Below are positions 1 to 12,200 of a DNA stretch of 64,000 nucleotides, one piece after another (position 1 is the first letter of the stretch; every line of letters starts with the position of its first letter). This DNA comes from Tritrichomonas musculus (lineage: Eukaryota > Parabasalia > Tritrichomonadida > Tritrichomonadidae). The notes beneath the pieces were generated by a model that saw nothing but the letters and a program-made list of their open reading frames with translations, made no database searches and had not been told where the DNA came from. The stretch spans positions 682,001 to 746,000 of the forward strand of contig JAPFFF010000058.1 of the NCBI GenBank assembly GCA_039105265.1. The letters are read 5' to 3'. Both the position numbers and the translations under genes were made by a program.

Positions 1-3000
1 AAGTCTGGCTTTAAATGAAAAATTAACAATAGAATCAGCAGCATTAACTCTTTGAGAAATGTAGAAATTGCTAATAGGAGAATTCTTCAGTGTTTCGAAA
101 GTATGTCCTTTTAATCTATTCTTAAGAAGTGAAGATAAGTGTCTCTTTTGAATCACTTTCATGATTAACTTCATAACTTTCATGTAATTAATTTTGATTT
201 CAGTTTGCTCGTCATCAGTATTCAAAGGTTTAATTGAAAAACCGGTATCGTCATGATTCATTTGAAGATTGAGATCGTGCAAGGCTTTAACAGTGCGTGA
301 AAGAAGGTTCGAAGTTCCGCACCGATTGTTGCCTTTAATTGCACCAAATTCGGTCACGGGCACATGCAAAAAAGGTGAATCATCAATGACATCAGCATCA
401 CGAAATTGCATTTCATCATTGTCTGAAGCAGTGATGAAGTGCTTGACGTTTTTGTCCTTAGATTCGTGCATTCCCATATATAAGCGAATTGTAAGTGCTT
501 TATGTCGTTCAGACAAGCATTGTAAGTTTAAACCACCATCATGTTTGGAAGAATAAAACCAATCCGTTGGAACACCAGCTATACCGATTTTTTTTGAGAT
601 GCGTCCTCGTATGAATTCATCTAATTCATTGAGTTTGGTCGTAGAAACTGCGTTGATCATCAATTCATAGTCCAATTGAGGGAGTATGAACTTTTTGATA
701 GCATCTACTGATTGCATCGTCCTCAGGGCACTAGATGTGATTTTGCTCACATCTCTTTTGAGGTCAAGGATTTTTTGAAAGATGTGATGTTTTCTTCGAG
801 AGAGTTTAGCCGCTAGAGGTAAACCCAAGTAGTGTAAAGAACCTTGAATGCTGATATTTTTAACAGATTCCCCGTTAATTGAAAAGTGATTCTGCATTGA
901 AGCTCGAGTTCTGTTGTCCATTGTGAATGCAAATGAAGCACACTTGTTCACATTAATTTTCATGTTGCCTGCATATTTACAAAACGATTGAACGACATCG
1001 ATGAGATTATTCATGCCCATTTCTGAATCAGAAAAGAGAACAATGTCGTCAGCATAAGCCTGGACAGAAGTAGATCTGTCATACCAGTGATAACCCTCAT
1101 CTTGTGCAAGGTCATTTAATTTGGCCAATAACGGTTCTATTCCAACATTGAACAATGTAGGGCTAAGTGGGCAACCCTGTTTGACCCCTTTGGCAAATTC
1201 AATTTCATCACTAATGCGTCCATTAGAGACGATTCTGGTGGAAGCGTTTTTATAAGATGCAAGAATGCTCTTGACAAAAAGTTTGTCAAAACCGAGGTCC
1301 AGAAGGTTCTTCTTAAAGAGTTCATGTGGGATTGACCCAAAGGCATCCTTGAAATCTATCGTCAAAATGTAAAGATTCTTCTGATGTCGAGCTGCATGAT
1401 GAATCATCTCATCAGCGGTAACGATATGCTCTGCGGCACCAGAAGGAATTTTCATAAAACCTTTCTGTTGGCAATTAATGAATCTCCTGCATTCATTTAA
1501 AGTTTGGAGAGTGCGTGAGATATGGCACATTATAATTCTGTATAGAGTGGATGTTATGGTGATCGGTCTCCAAGATCTAGTGTTGTTGACTTCACCTTTC
1601 TTGTATAGCATTATCGTTTTACAGGATTTAAGAATGGACGGGAAACTACCAGTTGATAACATTACATTCAGAGTCGTTTTGACAATGCGCGTTGAAACAT
1701 CATTGCCTAGCTTCCAGATGGAATTACAAATACCATCACAGCCAACCGCAGAAAGGTTAGATCTACTTTTGATCGAATCTTTAATGGATTTATCCGACAT
1801 GAGAAGCTCAGTGAAATACGAGTTGTCTTCATCTGAAAGAATATGATCAAGTGTGAATTTTTGGCGAGGTTCGAAGTCCGCGACCTCACTCCAAGCCTTG
1901 CCATAGTCTTCCACAAAACTTTCGACTGGAACGGTGCATTCAGGGGTATCACTGTTAAGAATGAACCAATCGAGAGTTTTTTTGGAGTCTTCTTGATAAG
2001 CTTTCTGGATGAATTTCTTGTAACCATCGGATGATTTCTCTTTGTATTTCGACTCAAGGTCAAATAATTTCGCTTTGAGGAATGATAGTTTATCTTCGAA
2101 ATTACCTGCGTTGAGAATTGCATCCACTGTGTCAATGTCACGACCTCCCACGAGTACCACAAAATCGTCAGGAGCGCGTGAAAGGAAGTCAATTAATTTA
2201 TCTTTCAGGTCGGCAATCAGATTTAAAGTTGGCTGATCATTAATGTCGCCTTCAGTCAAAGTGTGCAGCAACTCAATGCCGGCAGTGAATTTGCTAGCGG
2301 CTTTGAGTTGAATAGGAACTTCAAAAGACCGAGGCTTTTTCTTTTTCTTCTTTTTAGAGTTGAATGCTGGAATGTGCAGAGCACCACGGATTTCTTTCCT
2401 GAGAATGAGAAAGATTTTGGCCAGTACACCATTCCAAAGCAAGAGACGATCGTCGTCAGACAAAACAAGAGACTTATTAGAGGTGAGATAAGTGAACTTG
2501 TCAATGAGGATAGAAATTTTACCTTCAAAGACATTAGATATCTTTTTTCTAATCTTTTGAATCCGTTCGCCCCAAATCTTAGGGAGATATACAATTCCGT
2601 CATTTTCTTCTTTGCATTTATTGATCCAGGAAACGGATTTATCAAGGAAGGAAGACAGATCTTCCTGAATCTCAGAAGTAGGAGGCGAAATAGACTGAAT
2701 ATCATCATCATTGGATTGAGCAGTCGTGTCAGCATCGGAATTACCATTAAGCGCATGAAGACGTTCTTCAGGCATTCCCTCATTGACAATAAGAATGCCG
2801 TTTCTACGTCGAGCACGCAGTCTTTGTTCACGAGATCTCCTATTCACCATCGCAGCAGCATGATCAGGGTTGTCACCTTCAGGTTCAATAGGAAGATCTC
2901 GTTCAATTTCAACATTGTGAGAATGAGTGGAGAGATCACGAACTGCATCGGCAATGTCTTTGTTAGACTGAGAGATGACATCATCATCTAAGTCAACATC

Positions 3001-6000
3001 TAGCCATCTAGCATTAAGGGAAATATTCATGAAGTATCTCCTACTGCCTTCGACATTGGCAGCGGGATGAGAAGATTTAGTGTGTTGCTGAACTTTCTTT
3101 TTATCTTGACCGATAAAATGTTTGCAACGCATACATAAACAACCAGAGACATTATGAAATAGATCATTACCAGTGAGCAATTTGTTTTTGTGTTTAGCAT
3201 GACAGCAGATCGCTGCCCAAAGCAATCCGATTTCGCGGCGAAGAACATCAAGATCTTGATGATTATGTTTAATGTGGCAAGCTAAAGCACTGGCGTTGTT
3301 GACGATATAATTGCAATCAGCGACAGGACATTTATGTATAATCCTGAATTTTGGTAAGTCAGATGGGAAGTCATCATCGATAATTTCCCATCTCAGCTTA
3401 CAATTGTATACAAATTCAACTGCAGCATGCTCATTGGGTAAGAACCTGTCTCCATGCTTGAATTTCCAATGAGCATGCAGAGCTGCGCATGATTGAAAGA
3501 CGTCCTCACATAGCGGGCAATAAAATTGTCCTACTCCAAGCCATCTGAGCGTTTTTTTCATGTACAGAATGATAGGAATATTAAAGAACTCAACATCAGA
3601 AAAATGATAAAAGTTGATGTGTGCATCTTTAACTTTCTTAAGAAAGTCAACTAGCTGGACTTTCGTTTCAATGGATTTAAGACCGTCAATAATCCATTGT
3701 AATGAAAGATCGACATCATGATCACTATAAGAATTAGAATCATTATGATCACCATCATCAGAGTTTCTAGAAGTTAACGGTGAGTTAGAGGAAGTAAGAT
3801 CCGTGTCAGAGTTATTCTGACTTTGTGCTGGAAAGTCGGATGAGTGAAAATCTGAGCCGGAGATCGTCGAGTCAGATTCAGAGGTCAAATCGGAATGAGT
3901 GCCACAAGAAGTGTGTGAACAAGAACGCGAGCTAGCCAATAAATAAATAGCATTTGCAAGCTTCTCGATCTTGTCAGTGAGTGGGCGGTCCTCTGGAAGA
4001 GTATGCAGAGGAATCTCTTTATCCTTCCACTCAACAGTGAACTTCGGGACATGAACAACTGTTTTAACAGTGTCATCGACGACTTCGACTATATGATTTT
4101 GAATGTGCGCTGTTGAAGAAATAAATTGATTTTGAACCTCGACAGCGTGATTTTGTACTGTTGCTTGAGAGATTAACTTACTTTGATTGACATCAACTTG
4201 GTGACTTTGAACGTTAGCTGTTGATGAAATGATATGATTATTAACATCAACAGTATGATTTTGAACGGTAGCTTGAGAGATGAAATTACTTTGATTAACG
4301 TCCACTTGATGGTTTTGGACAATAGCTGTTGATGAAATAATTTGATTTTCTATATCAACAGCATGGTTCTGAACTGTAGCATTAGATAATAAATTGATAG
4401 AGTTTACATCAATGTGGTGGTTTTGAACGTTAGCTGTTGATGAGATCAGCTGGTTACTGACATCAACAGCGTGACTTTGGACTGTAGCTTGGGTAGTCAA
4501 ACAGTTTTGAGTTACATCGACATGGTGGTTTTGAACGTTAGCTGTTGACGAGATCAGCTGGTTACTGACATCAACAGCGTGACTTTGGACTGTAGCTTGG
4601 GTAGTCAAACAGTTTTGAGTTACATCGACATGGTGGTTTTGAACGTTAGCTGTTGACGAGATCAGCTGGTTACTGACATCAACAGCGTGACTTTGAACTG
4701 TAGCCTGGGTGCATAAGTTATTTTTAATAACGTCAACTAGGTGGTTTTGGACTAGTGCTGTTGATGAAATAACTTGATTATTAACATCAACAGTGTGATT
4801 TTGAACTGCAGCTTTAGTAATTAAGTTGCTATGATCAACTTCAACTTGATGATTCTGAACCTTTGCTTTCGAAGATAACCATTGAAAGTCGACATCAACG
4901 GAGTGATTTTCGATAGTCGCAGTGGATGGGGAAGGATCGTTCTTCAAAGCGACTAGAGGAGCGGGAACAGAAGCAGGCAGAGAAGGAGGGATTTCACCGG
5001 AAATGGTAGGCAAACACTGCAATTGAGGATTGCTAGTAGGCGAGATGAAGTTGTAAAAGACATTGGTAGGATTAAAGGACCAACTGGAACGGATGTTTTG
5101 CAAGACTGAGTTGAAAAAGGTTCGGTTGCACAAATAATTGCCATTAAAAAGGTTATTGAAATTAACATTTTGTGTAGAATTATTCACAAAGGTAAGTTGG
5201 AAAATATGAGCAACATTTTGGACTAACTGAGAGTTATTTTGATCGAATGTATATGGAGGAACAGGAATACAGTCAGGAGGTAGAAATGAGGAAGGAACAA
5301 CAGTCTTAGAAGCGGATTCTTCCTCCGAAGGAGGGATAAAGGGAGCAAGACTGTTAATAAGAGGTTGACCATTTGTGATCAAAAATTGACCTCTCCCAAC
5401 AAGAACACCCTCCGCTGAAATATTGTTTTGTTTATAGAATAAAGGCAAGTGTGGCGCTAAAGAGGGGTCACAGGTGACAATAATCCACAAAGGATTGGGA
5501 TGATGATTATCAATCATCGGATTGTAATGAATGCCCGCCTGTAAAATAATTTCAGAGCCATGTAAACGGGTAGAATTTGTAGGTGAAATCTCGGAAGGTT
5601 CCTCTACTGAAGTTGCTGAATTAACATTTGCATTAGGTGAATCAGCGAAGTCGTTAGGTGGTGGAGAGGGAATGTCGGGTGGAGGTTGCGAACGATTGGG
5701 TGAGGTGAAAGAATCGATAGGTTGAGTTCTCCTACCCAAATTTAACATTGAGCATTTACAAGGGCGATTCCGATGAGAGAGGTCGTAGCGATCATATTCT
5801 ACACCTATAGTAGGGTCGAAGTTGGTAGTAGAATTGACGAAATCGAACCCCCTCTGATTAAGATATTTTTGAATATCATGCCGCGGAGCATGGTTAAGCT
5901 TTGAGAATTGGCAAGATGAATTGTAATCGTTAGCAAATGAGGTTCCATTTGTTGGAATTTGAGGTGAATTGATATTCGAGATATTATTTCGATTATTGTA

Positions 6001-6090
6001 GAAATTGTCAATAAAATCGTCGTGAGCGGTATCAATCGATTCAGCTCTTTGCGCTGATTCGGAAAATATACAATTTGTCGGGTAAAACAT
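1..6090 (-). CDS. Retrotransposon A polyprotein: zinc fingers and reverse transcriptase (partial)
   Basis: The frame opens at an ATG at 6090, only 14 nt inside the T-run that begins the element, and stays open to the window edge (about 2,030 codons), so the copy may be intact. In order it has a Ser/Pro/Asn-rich N-terminus, about fifteen 18-residue repeats of the type HAVDVSNQLISSTANVQN (about 4,070-4,910), an acidic linker, three C2H2-type zinc fingers (about 3,100-3,550) and a reverse transcriptase whose catalytic YADD box is at 1045-1056. The RT has the usual upstream QGCPLSP motif. The segment at 1-200 aligns with the post-RT region of element E. Role inferred from the family: target-primed reverse transcription of its own mRNA. 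Whether the endonuclease is intact cannot be seen here. Confidence 0.85.
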   Translation of the reverse strand, partial: MFYPTNCIFSESAQRAESIDTAHDDFIDNFYNNRNNISNINSPQIPTNGTSFANDYNSSCQFSKLNHAPRHDIQKYLNQRGFDFVNSTTNFDPTIGVEYDRYDLSHRNRPCKCSMLNLGRRTQPIDSFTSPNRSQPPPDIPSPPPNDFADSPNANVNSATSVEEPSEISPTNSTRLHGSEIILQAGIHYNPMIDNHHPNPLWIIVTCDPSLAPHLPLFYKQNNISAEGVLVGRGQFLITNGQPLINSLAPFIPPSEEESASKTVVPSSFLPPDCIPVPPYTFDQNNSQLVQNVAHIFQLTFVNNSTQNVNFNNLFNGNYLCNRTFFNSVLQNIRSSWSFNPTNVFYNFISPTSNPQLQCLPTISGEIPPSLPASVPAPLVALKNDPSPSTATIENHSVDVDFQWLSSKAKVQNHQVEVDHSNLITKAAVQNHTVDVNNQVISSTALVQNHLVDVIKNNLCTQATVQSHAVDVSNQLISSTANVQNHHVDVTQNCLTTQATVQSHAVDVSNQLISSTANVQNHHVDVTQNCLTTQATVQSHAVDVSNQLISSTANVQNHHIDVNSINLLSNATVQNHAVDIENQIISSTAIVQNHQVDVNQSNFISQATVQNHTVDVNNHIISSTANVQSHQVDVNQSKLISQATVQNHAVEVQNQFISSTAHIQNHIVEVVDDTVKTVVHVPKFTVEWKDKEIPLHTLPEDRPLTDKIEKLANAIYLLASSRSCSHTSCGTHSDLTSESDSTISGSDFHSSDFPAQSQNNSDTDLTSSNSPLTSRNSDDGDHNDSNSYSDHDVDLSLQWIIDGLKSIETKVQLVDFLKKVKDAHINFYHFSDVEFFNIPIILYMKKTLRWLGVGQFYCPLCEDVFQSCAALHAHWKFKHGDRFLPNEHAAVEFVYNCKLRWEIIDDDFPSDLPKFRIIHKCPVADCNYIVNNASALACHIKHNHQDLDVLRREIGLLWAAICCHAKHKNKLLTGNDLFHNVSGCLCMRCKHFIGQDKKKVQQHTKSSHPAANVEGSRRYFMNISLNARWLDVDLDDDVISQSNKDIADAVRDLSTHSHNVEIERDLPIEPEGDNPDHAAAMVNRRSREQRLRARRRNGILIVNEGMPEERLHALNGNSDADTTAQSNDDDIQSISPPTSEIQEDLSSFLDKSVSWINKCKEENDGIVYLPKIWGERIQKIRKKISNVFEGKISILIDKFTYLTSNKSLVLSDDDRLLLWNGVLAKIFLILRKEIRGALHIPAFNSKKKKKKKPRSFEVPIQLKAASKFTAGIELLHTLTEGDINDQPTLNLIADLKDKLIDFLSRAPDDFVVLVGGRDIDTVDAILNAGNFEDKLSFLKAKLFDLESKYKEKSSDGYKKFIQKAYQEDSKKTLDWFILNSDTPECTVPVESFVEDYGKAWSEVADFEPRQKFTLDHILSDEDNSYFTELLMSDKSIKDSIKSRSNLSAVGCDGICNSIWKLGNDVSTRIVKTTLNVMLSTGSFPSILKSCKTIMLYKKGEVNNTRSWRPITITSTLYRIIMCHISRTLQTLNECRRFINCQQKGFMKIPSGAAEHIVTADEMIHHAARHQKNLYILTIDFKDAFGSIPHELFKKNLLDLGFDKLFVKSILASYKNASTRIVSNGRISDEIEFAKGVKQGCPLSPTLFNVGIEPLLAKLNDLAQDEGYHWYDRSTSVQAYADDIVLFSDSEMGMNNLIDVVQSFCKYAGNMKINVNKCASFAFTMDNRTRASMQNHFSINGESVKNISIQGSLHYLGLPLAAKLSRRKHHIFQKILDLKRDVSKITSSALRTMQSVDAIKKFILPQLDYELMINAVSTTKLNELDEFIRGRISKKIGIAGVPTDWFYSSKHDGGLNLQCLSERHKALTIRLYMGMHESKDKNVKHFITASDNDEMQFRDADVIDDSPFLHVPVTEFGAIKGNNRCGTSNLLSRTVKALHDLNLQMNHDDTGFSIKPLNTDDEQTEIKINYMKVMKLIMKVIQKRHLSSLLKNRLKGHTFETLKNSPISNFYISQRVNAADSIVNFSFKARL
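4070..4910 (-). repeat. Degenerate 54-bp (108-bp higher-order) coding repeats in element A
   Basis: This array matches the repeat block of element E in position and period but is more diverged. Units alternate between two versions, so that a 108-bp period stands out; the stretch at about 4,450-4,690 is nearly perfect at that period. The encoded core HxVDV is kept in most units. This indicates an old repeat whose coding sense is under constraint. Confidence 0.75.
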
Positions 6091-6115
6091 CGAATAAAAT
6101 TCCTAAAAAAAAAAA

Positions 6116-6130
6116 TCTCCTCCCGTGTGG
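6116..6130 (-). repeat. Target-site duplication / tRNA-Asn 3' remnant between A and B
   Basis: The 15 bp tctcctcccgtgtgg on the plus strand are identical to 21525-21539, where they form the last 13 bp of the tRNA-Asn gene plus 2 bp of downstream flank. The same 15 bp occur at 13013, 13739 and 14459. They separate the 5' end of one element from the 3' end of the next and are best read as the duplication made at each insertion. Confidence 0.9.
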
Positions 6131-6135
6131 AAAAT

Positions 6136-6179
6136 TCGTTTATTAATCATTAGAGTAAGTATAAAATACTAATAAACGA
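6136..6179 (-). other. 3' UTR inverted repeat of element B
   Basis: tcgtttatta (6136-6145) and its exact complement taataaacga (6170-6179) form a 10-bp stem. Inside it is a smaller gtat-aaa-atac hairpin. The same structure is present at the extreme 3' end of C, D and E. In R2-type elements the 3' UTR is the part recognised by the reverse transcriptase; that role here is inferred. Confidence 0.7.
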
Positions 6180-6235
6180 GAGTGATGATTCACTCACAAT
6201 AAAATAAAAGGGGCGGGCCCCAATAAAAAATCTGC

Positions 6236-9200
6236 CTAAAATTCAGAAGAGGAGTGTTGGACTCCCTCCTCTTCGGTAGCGGAGGCAGGGTCGGCACCTT
6301 GAGTTTGGTTCCATAGTGGGGTGGTGCCTGGATTTTCCAGTACGTCAGTTTCATCATCAGTAGTGTCAAGCTCAGACGGGGGCCCCGACCTGTCAACATC
6401 CGCACTTGCATCAATGAGTTCCCGCCATTCTTCGTCGTCCAGGATGTTGACAGAGTTGTACTCATCGTCTGCGGACTCCCCGTCGGTAACATTGGAGCTA
6501 GTATCATTGAGATCATTAGAATCATCGTCACCATCAGTATCAAGAACATTAACATTTTCAACATCGTTATCATAATCGTTACCATTATCGTTATCGTTAT
6601 CGTTATCTTCATCTTCATTGTTGTCGTTAACCCTCTTCTTAATCTTAGTATCAATGTACAATATCATAGATTCACGTAAAGCGGCTGCTACCATTCTCCC
6701 TGCAAGTTTGAGTGCGTCTTTGGTCGCGACTGTCACTTTCTTGAGTTCATTGATGGTGTCATCGGGTATTGCACCGAGGGAGGAGACAATGAACACAAAT
6801 AGCGACACATTGCAGTTCAACTGGTTTTTGCAATCATCGACAAGCTTCTGGTACTTGTTCAACTTCTCTCTGCGTCGTATAACTAAGGTGGATTCATCAT
6901 CATCGCCAGATAACATTCCGTATGGGATGGTGAATTCAGCTATCTTCAGCTGGTCACCGTCCCACCACCATACATCTGGTCTGAGAGAAGCAGAGTCACC
7001 AGTGATGTGTTCGTTGCTGCGTCCACGAACACTTTGGTTACAATGCACGATGACTCTCTTCTTTTCGGTAAGGTACTTGCAAAGTACCTTGACAACTTCG
7101 TCGTGTCTCTTTGTGAATTTGTGTTTGCACCGCTTGCACCCGTTTAAGATGTGATTGAGAGTTTCAATCTGTCCACAACGAGTGCAACGGTTACTCATTT
7201 GAGGGTTTCTGTGAGCAGCAAGTGATGCTGTCATGAGCGTATTCGTACGTGCTTTGATAGCGAATCTGACAACAGAGTCCGCCATCAAAGCATTGGGCTT
7301 CATGAAGTAGTTGCTCAATGGTGAGTTTTTCAATGTCGTGAATGTATGTCCTCTCATCTTGTGCTGACAAAGATCTGAATAGTAACGGTCACTCATGACT
7401 TTCATGATGTGTTTAACAACATTAGAGGTGTTAACATCATATGTGACATTACTATTCAGATCTTTGAGCGTAAACATATCATCTTTGAGTATCAGACCCA
7501 TGTTAGCGTCGTGCAAAGCTTTAACACATCGGGCTAAGATGTTCGACGTCCCGCGGTTACGCTTTGCATCTAACGCACCATTGTCTTTAACTTTTAGGTG
7601 CAAGAACGGTGAAGTCAAGTCGATGGTAGCATCCCTGAAGATGATCTCGGCTTCATCAGAAGCCTTGACCATATCACGGATGCTTTTATCGTTAGACTCC
7701 ATCAAAGCAATGTAGAGTCTGATAGTGAGAGCTTTCTGGCGATCTGTGAGTTTCTGTATGTAAAGACCGCCATCGTTTTTCGTCGTGTAGAACCAGGCGG
7801 TTGGAATACCAGCAGCACCGATCATTTTGGACAGCTTGCCCCGAATGAGTTCATCTAAGCGACTGAGGCAATTTGTCGGTGCTGTGTTCGCCATCAGTTC
7901 GTAGTCAATCTTGGGAATCACGAACCGTTTGATGGCGTCAACCGCTTGTGTGAACCGAAGAGCGCTGCTAGTAATTCGAATGACGTCCTTCGTCATGTCT
8001 TCGATTCGCCGAAAAACGTGATGTTTACGCTGCGAAGATTTGCACGCGATTGGAAGTCCGAGATACGTTGTATTGTTCTGAATACTGATGTTATCAATAC
8101 GTCCTCCAGCAATGGTGAAGTTGTCGTTCAACACACTGCGAGAACCATTGTGAGCAATGTATGTGAAAGCGTGGCACTTCTTGCAGTTGATCTTCATGTC
8201 GCCTGCATAACTGCAGAAGTGCTCCACGACCGAAAGCAAGTTCTTCATCCCGACTTCCGAGTCCGAGAACACGATTATGTCATCGGCGTAAGCTTGAACG
8301 GTTGTCGCTGAGTCCAACCAATGATAACCGTCCTCCTTGCAAGCGTTCAACCGCGCGAGGAGAGGTTCGATACAAATGTTGAATAACGTCGGACTCAGCG
8401 GACAACCTTGCTTGACGCCTTTGCGAAAACAGATAGAATTAGATCGTCTGTTGTTGCTGATGATCTTCGTCGAAGAGTCTCTGTACGAATTAATAATCGT
8501 TTTAACAAAAGAAAGATCAAAGCCAATGTCTGTAAGATTCTTTTTAATAAGTTTATGTGGTACGGAACCAAATGCATCAGAAAAGTCGATCGTCGTGATG
8601 TAGAGTGACTTTTGGTTCCGTGCAGCATCGTGTATCATCTCATCAACCACAGTTGCATGCTCAGCCGCTCCAGCTGGAATACGCATGAATCCTTTCTGAC
8701 TCGGTGATATGAACCTATGTTTTGAATTCAGCGTTTGAAGCGAGCGGCTGATGTGACACATCAGCATCCGATAAATCGTCGGAGTGATGGTGATAGGACG
8801 CCACGAATGGGCGTCGTCAGGGTCTCCTTTCTTAAACAACATGACGGTTTTGTTCATTTTCAACACCTCCGGAAAGAGACCCGTGTCAAGCATGCAACAC
8901 AACACATTCTTGATGATCGTCGCCGTGACACTCCCGCCAACCTTCCACACACCATTTGAAATGCCGTCGCATCCGACGGCAGACAGATTGGATCTCGATC
9001 TGACCGCTTTGAGAATAGCTTCTTCGTTGAGGATGAGTGATTTGAGTTCATCAGAATTATTCGATGAAATTCTACGCTGAAGAGTGTAAACACCATCTGG
9101 GTCATCCCCGAGAGCAGCAGCATCGCTCCACGAGGACCCGTACACGTTCTCGAAATCTTCGACTGGGACGACACATTCCGGTGTGTCGTCGTTCAACACG

Positions 9201-12200
9201 AACCAGTCGAGTGTACGTTTGGCGTCTTCAGCGTAGAATTTCTGAAGGAACTTCTTGTAGCCAAGCGAGGAAGGAGAGTTGTTGAGAATCTCCAATTCCT
9301 CTAGCTTGGCACGTATGAATTTCATCCTTTCATCGTAATGCTCATCGTAAATCAAACCGTCAATTGAGTCCAAGTCACCACTCCCAAGAAGTTGAGAGAA
9401 CTCCAAAGGAGCCTGTGACAGAAAGCGAACAAGCTTTTCTTTGATGTCTGCGATGACATTACGTTGAGGTTGATCGAGATCTTCATCAGTGATGTGAATG
9501 CGGGAATGCAGGAGTTCAATACCAGCGATGAATTTGGAGGCCGACTTCATCTGAATCGGTGTCTCCAAGGAATGCGGGCGACGAATCTTATCTGAACCTC
9601 TCCGTGCCGAACGAACGAACTTCCTAATCGACTTCCGTAGAATGAGAATGATTTTCGAAATCATCCCTTCGCAGAGAAGCATTCGGCTGCTCTTTTCCAA
9701 AGAGTCAGAGAGGTTAATAGCTTCATTATACCAATTGAGAACATCCTTGACTTCACTGTTAAACACTTCTTCGAACTTTTTCCTGTGTTTCGCTAAACGG
9801 TCACCCCACAGCTTCGGGAGGTGCACGAAATCATCATCTTCCTTCATGCACCTCGACTTCCAATTCTCAGCTTTGGACAGGCAACTCTCAATGTCCACGA
9901 TCGAAGCTGACGCTGGGTGAGCCGGATGTTCATCAATTGTGTGAGTATCTTCTTCGCTAGATGAAGAGACTGAATGCAAGTGCGCCTCAGGCAGTCTCTC
10001 GTTGGCAGGTATGAACCCAGCCTGTCGTCTCCGTCTGCGTGAGTCTTCCCCGCGACGACGATCTTCCATCACTTGGAGATCCACCGATTCGTCTGCCCGA
10101 GGTTGCACTGGCATCTGTCTCTCATCATCTTGAGTGACTCTGTTCTCACTCCTCACAATCTTGATTCTCTCCAGGTCAGTGTTGGCTTCACGAATTTCAT
10201 CGTCATCGGTTTCAGGCGAAAGCCAATTAACGGATATACTGATGTCGATTGCCTGAACCCGATGACCTTCAACATTGGCCTGGGGATGTGATCTGTTGGT
10301 ATGCTGTTTGACTGTAGCTTTGTCTCTACCAACGAAGTCCTTGCATTTCATGCACAAGGAACCGTGCAGGTCATGGTAAACATCGCTAGCCACAAGTAAT
10401 TTTCGATGTTTCTTAGCGTGCAGAATGCTCATCGCCCAGAAGACTCCAACTTCACGTTTAAGCGCTTCCATGTCCTGGTGCGATGAGCCCATGTGGCTGC
10501 TCAATGAGTTCGCTCTGCTGACCAAGTAGTCGCAGTCGCTGCACGGACAAACGTGAATGGTACGATAGTGAAAAGCGTCAGGCGGAAGGTGAGGTGAATC
10601 GATCTTCCACCTCAGCTTCCTGCCGACAATGTACTCGAACGCCGCTTGCTCCAGAGGAATGTTATTCGTCGTGTGCGTCGATTTGAGGTGAAAAGACAGG
10701 GACGCACATGTGGGAAACGTTTTGTCGCAGCAAGGGCAGTAAAACTGCCCAACTCCTAACCATCTGTCTTTCTGATACATGAGGAGAATGATAGGAGTGT
10801 CAACGTCGCTAACGTTTGCGAATGGTGAAGTGTCGATGTTTGCCACCTGCAAGATATCAATGAGAGACTTCATGTCTGTTTTGGTCTTCACACCAGCCAA
10901 TTCGCTCACGATCCAATCAATGGAAACATTGTCACCCACAGGTGAAGAAGGATTATCATCACTACCACCGTGATTGTCATCATCGGAATGATCAGAGTGT
11001 TCAGAGTGAGAATGAGCATCGGTGAACTCTTCAGCACCACTAACAACGCTGCTTGTACCAGAAGAGTTACTGGTAGTTTGAGTACCTAAGGAGTTGGTCC
11101 GAGATCCGAGGAAATTATTGTTTGAGAATGTGTTAAGCAACGAATGGTTCCCAGAGAGAGTAAATAGTGGAACCACTTTCTCATTGATCTCGAACACAAA
11201 CTTAGGTACCTCAATCACTGATGTGAATAATTTCTCCTTCGTGACTACTTGATGATGATCGATGTGAGCAGTTGACGTGACAACCCGATCGTCAACGCCA
11301 ACAGAATGGTGCGTGATGTGAGCCGTTGACGTGACGGTTTGGTTGTCAACGTCAACAGCGTGATGAGCGACGTGAGCTGTTGACTTGACAATCTGATTGT
11401 CAACGTCAACAGCGTGATGAGCGACGTAAGCTGTTGACTTGACAATCTGATTGTCAACGTCAACAGCGTGATGAGCGACGTGAGCTGTTGACTTGACAAT
11501 CTGATTGTCAACGTCAACAGCGTGATGAGCGACGTGAGCTGTTGACTTGACAGTTTGATAGTCAACGTCAACAGATTGTCAACGTGATGATTGTCAACGT
11601 CAACAGCGTGATGAGCGACGTGGGCTGTTGACTTGACAAGGGCTGTTCTGACAGTCTGATAGTCAACGTCAACAGAATGATGAGCGACGTGGGCTGTTGA
11701 CTTGACAATCTGATTGTCAACGTCAACATTATGATGTACCACGTGTGCCGTTGACGCGACAATCTGATTGTCGACGTCAACGCTATGATGAGCAACATGA
11801 GCCATTGACGCGACAACCCGATTGTCGACGTCAACGCTGTGGTGAGCTACATGAGCAGTTGACTCGACAGTCTGGTTGTCGACGTCAACGCTATGATGAA
11901 CAAGATTAACATTGTTATGAGAAACATTATAGTTAGAGATATTATTATTAATGAAACTATTATTAGTGAAACTATTACTATTATTAACATTGAACATATT
12001 GGTATTCATGACTGACATGTGATTTGAAAAGTCGGTGAAGTGATTATTGCAACCGATGTTGCACGAGAATGAGACCGCCAGCGAGTTTATACATTGTATA
12101 CATGGGAAACAAAAGGCGAACGTGGGAAGGAGCAAAAATTGAATGGAACCGCCGGAACCGTGCTCGGATGGACGAAGGTCTCAGGGAGGAGCACCTTCTG

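Larger units (their letters stand above)
1..6115 (-). mobile_element. Element A: diverged tRNA-targeted non-LTR retrotransposon, 3' end beyond window
   Basis: This is the outermost and most diverged unit of the array. Its 5' end is an A-run on the plus strand (6105-6115), a T-run in the element's own sense, directly abutting the 15-bp tRNA-derived junction at 6116-6130. Only about two thirds to three quarters of the element is in the window; its 3' part, including the CCHC knuckle, endonuclease and 3' UTR, lies beyond base 1. It is collinear with element E throughout but clearly different in sequence, so it is a separate lineage with the same target site. It is richer in G+C than the host genes to the right. 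Confidence 0.88.

Noticed and set aside
2263-2991. Plus-strand 242-aa ORF in element A
   Set aside because: Lies antisense to the open 2,030-codon retrotransposon frame and has no recognisable domain.
6321-6575. Plus-strand 84-aa Ser-rich ORF repeated in each unit
   Set aside because: Antisense shadow of the acidic tail; no independent start signal.
6190-6654. Overlapping 154-aa ORF rich in Met/Ile/Thr, recurring in B, C, D and E
   Set aside because: It is a frame-shifted reading of the Asp/Asn-rich tail; its composition is a by-product of the gat/aac repeats, and it follows the true frame exactly.
11218-11218. Start of a separate 1,660-codon gene in B
   Set aside because: The codon is GTG, and the same residue is internal in E. 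The frame upstream continues into the repeats, so this is a broken copy, not a second gene.
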